From CAIYXV01 sp035506255 (lineage in GTDB: Bacteria > Margulisbacteria > WOR-1 > XYC2-FULL-46-14 > WPAF01): a stretch of 7,311 nt of DNA. Below, piece after piece: positions 6,175 to 7,311 of the stretch. Location of the stretch: NCBI GenBank assembly GCA_035506255.1, contig DATJPS010000089.1, positions 1 to 7,311 of the forward strand, read 5' to 3'. The notes beneath the pieces are model-generated. The model did not search any database. It was given only the letters and a program-made list of their open reading frames with translations, and was not told the DNA's origin. Positions within the stretch are counted from its first letter, which is position 1. Each line of letters opens with the position of its first letter. The position numbers were made by a program, and so were the translations under genes.

Positions 6175-6489
6175 ATGAAGACCAGATATCTGATATTGCC
6201 GCTTATCGTCCTGTTCATTTCCGGCTGGGTTTGCGCCGGTGCATGCTCGGCCAGAATATGTTGTTGCTGCTGCGGGGACGAAGCTCCTTGCTACACGACC
6301 GCTCCATTCGACGGCGCGTTTGCGGCGGATGCGGCCCTTACCGATGTCGTGCCGCCAAATACCGCAACCCATGATATCGTCCCGCTAGATCGAAAGCTTT
6401 CTTTCAAACCGTCCGCCGCCGACATTCCGCCGGTCTATATCAGCCAGGCGAAGGAAACCTATCCCTCCAACGGGCCTCCGGCCGCTTGA
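6175..6489 (+). CDS. Exported small protein with a run of five cysteines, unknown function
   Basis: I do not recognise this 104-residue protein. A Sec-type signal peptide (MKTRYLILPLIVLFISGWVC, cleavage probably near 23) leads into a cysteine cluster CSARICCCCCGDEAPC (24-39), with five consecutive cysteines at 29-33. The rest (40-104) is a low-complexity, proline/alanine-rich tail with no further cysteine, including DIPPVYIS and ending NGPPAA. The sequence before C24 (VCAGA) does not fit a lipobox well, so a soluble periplasmic protein is more likely than a lipoprotein. ATG 6175 is preferred over an upstream in-frame TTG at 6130 because it places the signal peptide at the N-terminus and fits the promoter at 6136-6164; there is no Shine-Dalgarno. 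Metal binding is a reasonable guess from the cysteines and the nearby TonB system, no more. Confidence 0.6.
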   Translation: MKTRYLILPLIVLFISGWVCAGACSARICCCCCGDEAPCYTTAPFDGAFAADAALTDVVPPNTATHDIVPLDRKLSFKPSAADIPPVYISQAKETYPSNGPPAA

Positions 6490-6499
6490 TCCGTTTTTT
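6469..6499 (+). terminator. Possible weak intrinsic terminator at the end of the Cys5 gene
   Basis: AACGG (6469-6473) can pair with CCGTT (6491-6495), with an inner GCC/GGC stem (6474-6476/6480-6482) and a T-run at 6494-6499. It overlaps the last codons. The stem is interrupted by an unpaired eight-base stretch, so efficiency would be low and some readthrough into the next gene is expected. Confidence 0.25.
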
Positions 6500-6531
6500 C
6501 AGACGATTTGATAAATATAAAGGAGAAATAT

Positions 6532-6762
6532 ATGTTCAAAAAAATAATGTTCCTGCTTATGATCGCGACCCTGGTCGTCAACCTTTCCGCTTTTTCGTGG
6601 GCGGCATGTTCGCATAAGGCATGCCGGACGATTTGCGGGACCAAATGCACGGCCCATAACTGTACCAGCGCGGAGTGCAAGAACTGCATCAAAAAGGTCT
6701 GCCTTAGATCGGCGGAATGCAGGAATTGCGGCTACGCCGGAAATTGCCAGACCGCCAAATGA
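6532..6762 (+). CDS. Small secreted protein with eleven cysteines, unknown function
   Basis: I do not recognise this 76-residue protein. A signal peptide (MFKKIMFLLMIATLVVNLSA, cleavage near SWA at 24) leaves a mature chain of about 52 residues with 11 cysteines at 26, 31, 35, 39, 44, 49, 52, 57, 63, 66 and 72. This is roughly one residue in five. The chain is basic, with many lysines and arginines, and contains an internal duplication SAECKNC (46-52) and SAECRNC (60-66). Such a composition suits either a disulfide-stabilised miniprotein or a metallothionein-like metal binder in the periplasm; the sequence alone does not decide. ATG 6532 has an excellent AGGAG at 6521-6525, six bases upstream. 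An in-frame TTG at 6508 would place charged residues before the signal peptide and is not preferred. The gene follows the Cys5 gene by 42 bases and is closed by a strong terminator. Confidence 0.75.
   Translation: MFKKIMFLLMIATLVVNLSAFSWAACSHKACRTICGTKCTAHNCTSAECKNCIKKVCLRSAECRNCGYAGNCQTAK
6667..6729 (+). repeat. Internal coding duplication, SAEC(K/R)NC
   Basis: Codons at 6667-6687 encode SAECKNC and codons at 6709-6729 encode SAECRNC, 14 codons apart. Several of the differences are synonymous (AGC/TCG, GAG/GAA, AAC/AAT) and one is conservative (AAG/AGG). Either the copies are old or the motif is kept by selection on protein rather than on DNA. Confidence 0.55.
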
Positions 6763-6785
6763 TCCGTTAGGCGATCCAGTATCAA

Positions 6786-6819
6786 AAGCGGCAGGGGAAA
6801 CCCTGCCGCTTATTTTTTT
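6786..6819 (+). terminator. Strong intrinsic terminator
   Basis: AAGCGGCAGGG (6786-6796) pairs perfectly with CCCTGCCGCTT (6801-6811), giving 11 bp closed by a GAAA tetraloop. Seven T follow at 6813-6819. It lies 23 bases after the stop of the eleven-cysteine gene and separates the upstream block from queA. Confidence 0.93.
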
Positions 6820-6830
6820 CGGCGATTTGT

Positions 6831-6839
6831 TGATATAAT
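6831..6839 (+). promoter_or_regulatory. Extended -10 promoter of queA
   Basis: TGATATAAT is an exact TGnTATAAT extended -10, with the hexamer at 6834-6839. It lies 11 bases after the terminator T-run. The -35 region falls in that T-run and is poor. The expected start point, about seven bases downstream, is at 6846-6847, which is the queA ATG itself. Confidence 0.6.
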
Positions 6840-6846
6840 GTATGTA

Positions 6847-7311
6847 ATGCCCAAGACATCCGACTTCGATTATTCTTTTCCAAAGTCGATCATCGCCAAC
6901 GAGCCCGCCGCAAAGCGGGATCACTCGCGGTTAATGGTGCTTGACCGCAGCCGCGGTACGATCGATCACAAAATCTTCTTCGACATCGTCGATTGTTTTT
7001 CCCCCGGCGACCTGCTCGTTCTTAACGATACCAAGGTACTGCCGGCGAACATCGTCGGGAAAAAGGAAGGCGGCTCGGCGAATATCGAAGTGCTTCTCGC
7101 AAAGCGGATAGAGGGGAATACCTGGGAATGTTTGGTCAGGCCGGGCAAACGGCTGTCGGTCGGCTCGCGGATCGTTTTCGGCGACAACGAAGTGCTCGGC
7201 AAAGTGAGGGAAAAACTCGAGACCGGCGAGCAGCTCATCGAGTTCGAAGGGGACCTGCACGGGTTCATGATGAAGAACGGGGAGATCCCGCTTCCCCCTT
7301 ACATCGAGAAC
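6847..7311 (+). CDS. queA: S-adenosylmethionine:tRNA ribosyltransferase-isomerase QueA, N-terminal part (3' end outside window)
   Basis: QueA transfers and isomerises the ribosyl part of S-adenosylmethionine onto preQ1 in tRNA, giving epoxyqueuosine at position 34 of GUN-anticodon tRNAs. The frame is open from ATG 6847 to the window edge, 155 residues of a family normally around 340. Seen motifs are the N-terminal FDYSFPKSIIANEPAAKRDH (about 7-26), SRLMVLDR, the conserved FSPGDLLVLNDTKVLPA (about 51-67), WECLVRPGKRL (about 91-101) and EIPLPPYIE (about 146-154). An in-frame ATG at 6838 would add only MYV and lies inside the -10 hexamer, so 6847 is chosen. There is no Shine-Dalgarno, and the promoter position implies a leaderless message. 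The family call is secure; the gene is cut by the window end, not broken. Confidence 0.95.
   Translation, partial: MPKTSDFDYSFPKSIIANEPAAKRDHSRLMVLDRSRGTIDHKIFFDIVDCFSPGDLLVLNDTKVLPANIVGKKEGGSANIEVLLAKRIEGNTWECLVRPGKRLSVGSRIVFGDNEVLGKVREKLETGEQLIEFEGDLHGFMMKNGEIPLPPYIEN

Noticed and set aside
6175..6246. Lipoprotein signal in the Cys5 protein
   Set aside because: Residues before C24 are VCAGA and before C20 are SGWV; neither fits the lipobox.
6487..6768. Identical 9-mer TGATCCGTT at the stop codons of both cysteine-rich genes (6487-6495 and 6760-6768)
   Set aside because: Flanking bases do not match, so it is too short to claim a duplication or recombination site.
6499..6924. Long antisense open frame across the eleven-cysteine gene, the terminator and the start of queA
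   Set aside because: It crosses a strong terminator hairpin and two well-supported + strand genes and shows no recognisable domain.

Overview
The window is a compact, single-strand-biased stretch of a bacterial chromosome; every supported gene is on the + strand. A TonB-dependent outer-membrane receptor with its own TonB indicates a didermic (Gram-negative type) cell. Widespread start/stop overlaps, a bactofilin next to an M23 peptidase, and tRNA genes without encoded CCA do not fit the familiar model organisms closely. A poorly cultured didermic phylum (for example the Margulisbacteria/Elusimicrobiota neighbourhood) is a guess from overall gene style, not something the sequence proves.

Layout. 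1-684: the 3' part of aspartokinase (lysC), with a strong internal Shine-Dalgarno plus ATG that could give a separate regulatory beta subunit. 681-1295: plsY, the phospholipid-synthesis acyltransferase, overlapping lysC by four bases. 1307-1469: two tandem proline tRNAs (anticodons CGG and GGG), with a likely extended -10 promoter in the end of plsY. 1492-3453: a tightly overlapping trio of a membrane-anchored M23 peptidoglycan peptidase, a bactofilin and rsmI. The first two form a known kind of cell-shape module; rsmI modifies 16S rRNA.

3454-3566 is a 113-base leader that can fold in alternative ways around the ribosome-binding site of the next gene. 3567-6126 is a second overlapping unit: a BtuB-like TonB-dependent receptor, a short TonB and a small DUF2905 membrane protein. 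Together the first two make an energised outer-membrane uptake system whose substrate is not evident.

6175-6762 holds two small exported cysteine-rich proteins that I do not recognise: one with five consecutive cysteines, one with eleven cysteines and an internal repeat. They may bind metal or form disulfides, which is inference. A textbook terminator at 6786-6819 ends this block. An extended -10 promoter then drives queA (tRNA queuosine synthesis), which starts at 6847, probably from a leaderless message, and runs off the window end. There is no gene-free stretch over 300 bases, and I saw no CRISPR array, insertion sequence or integrase.
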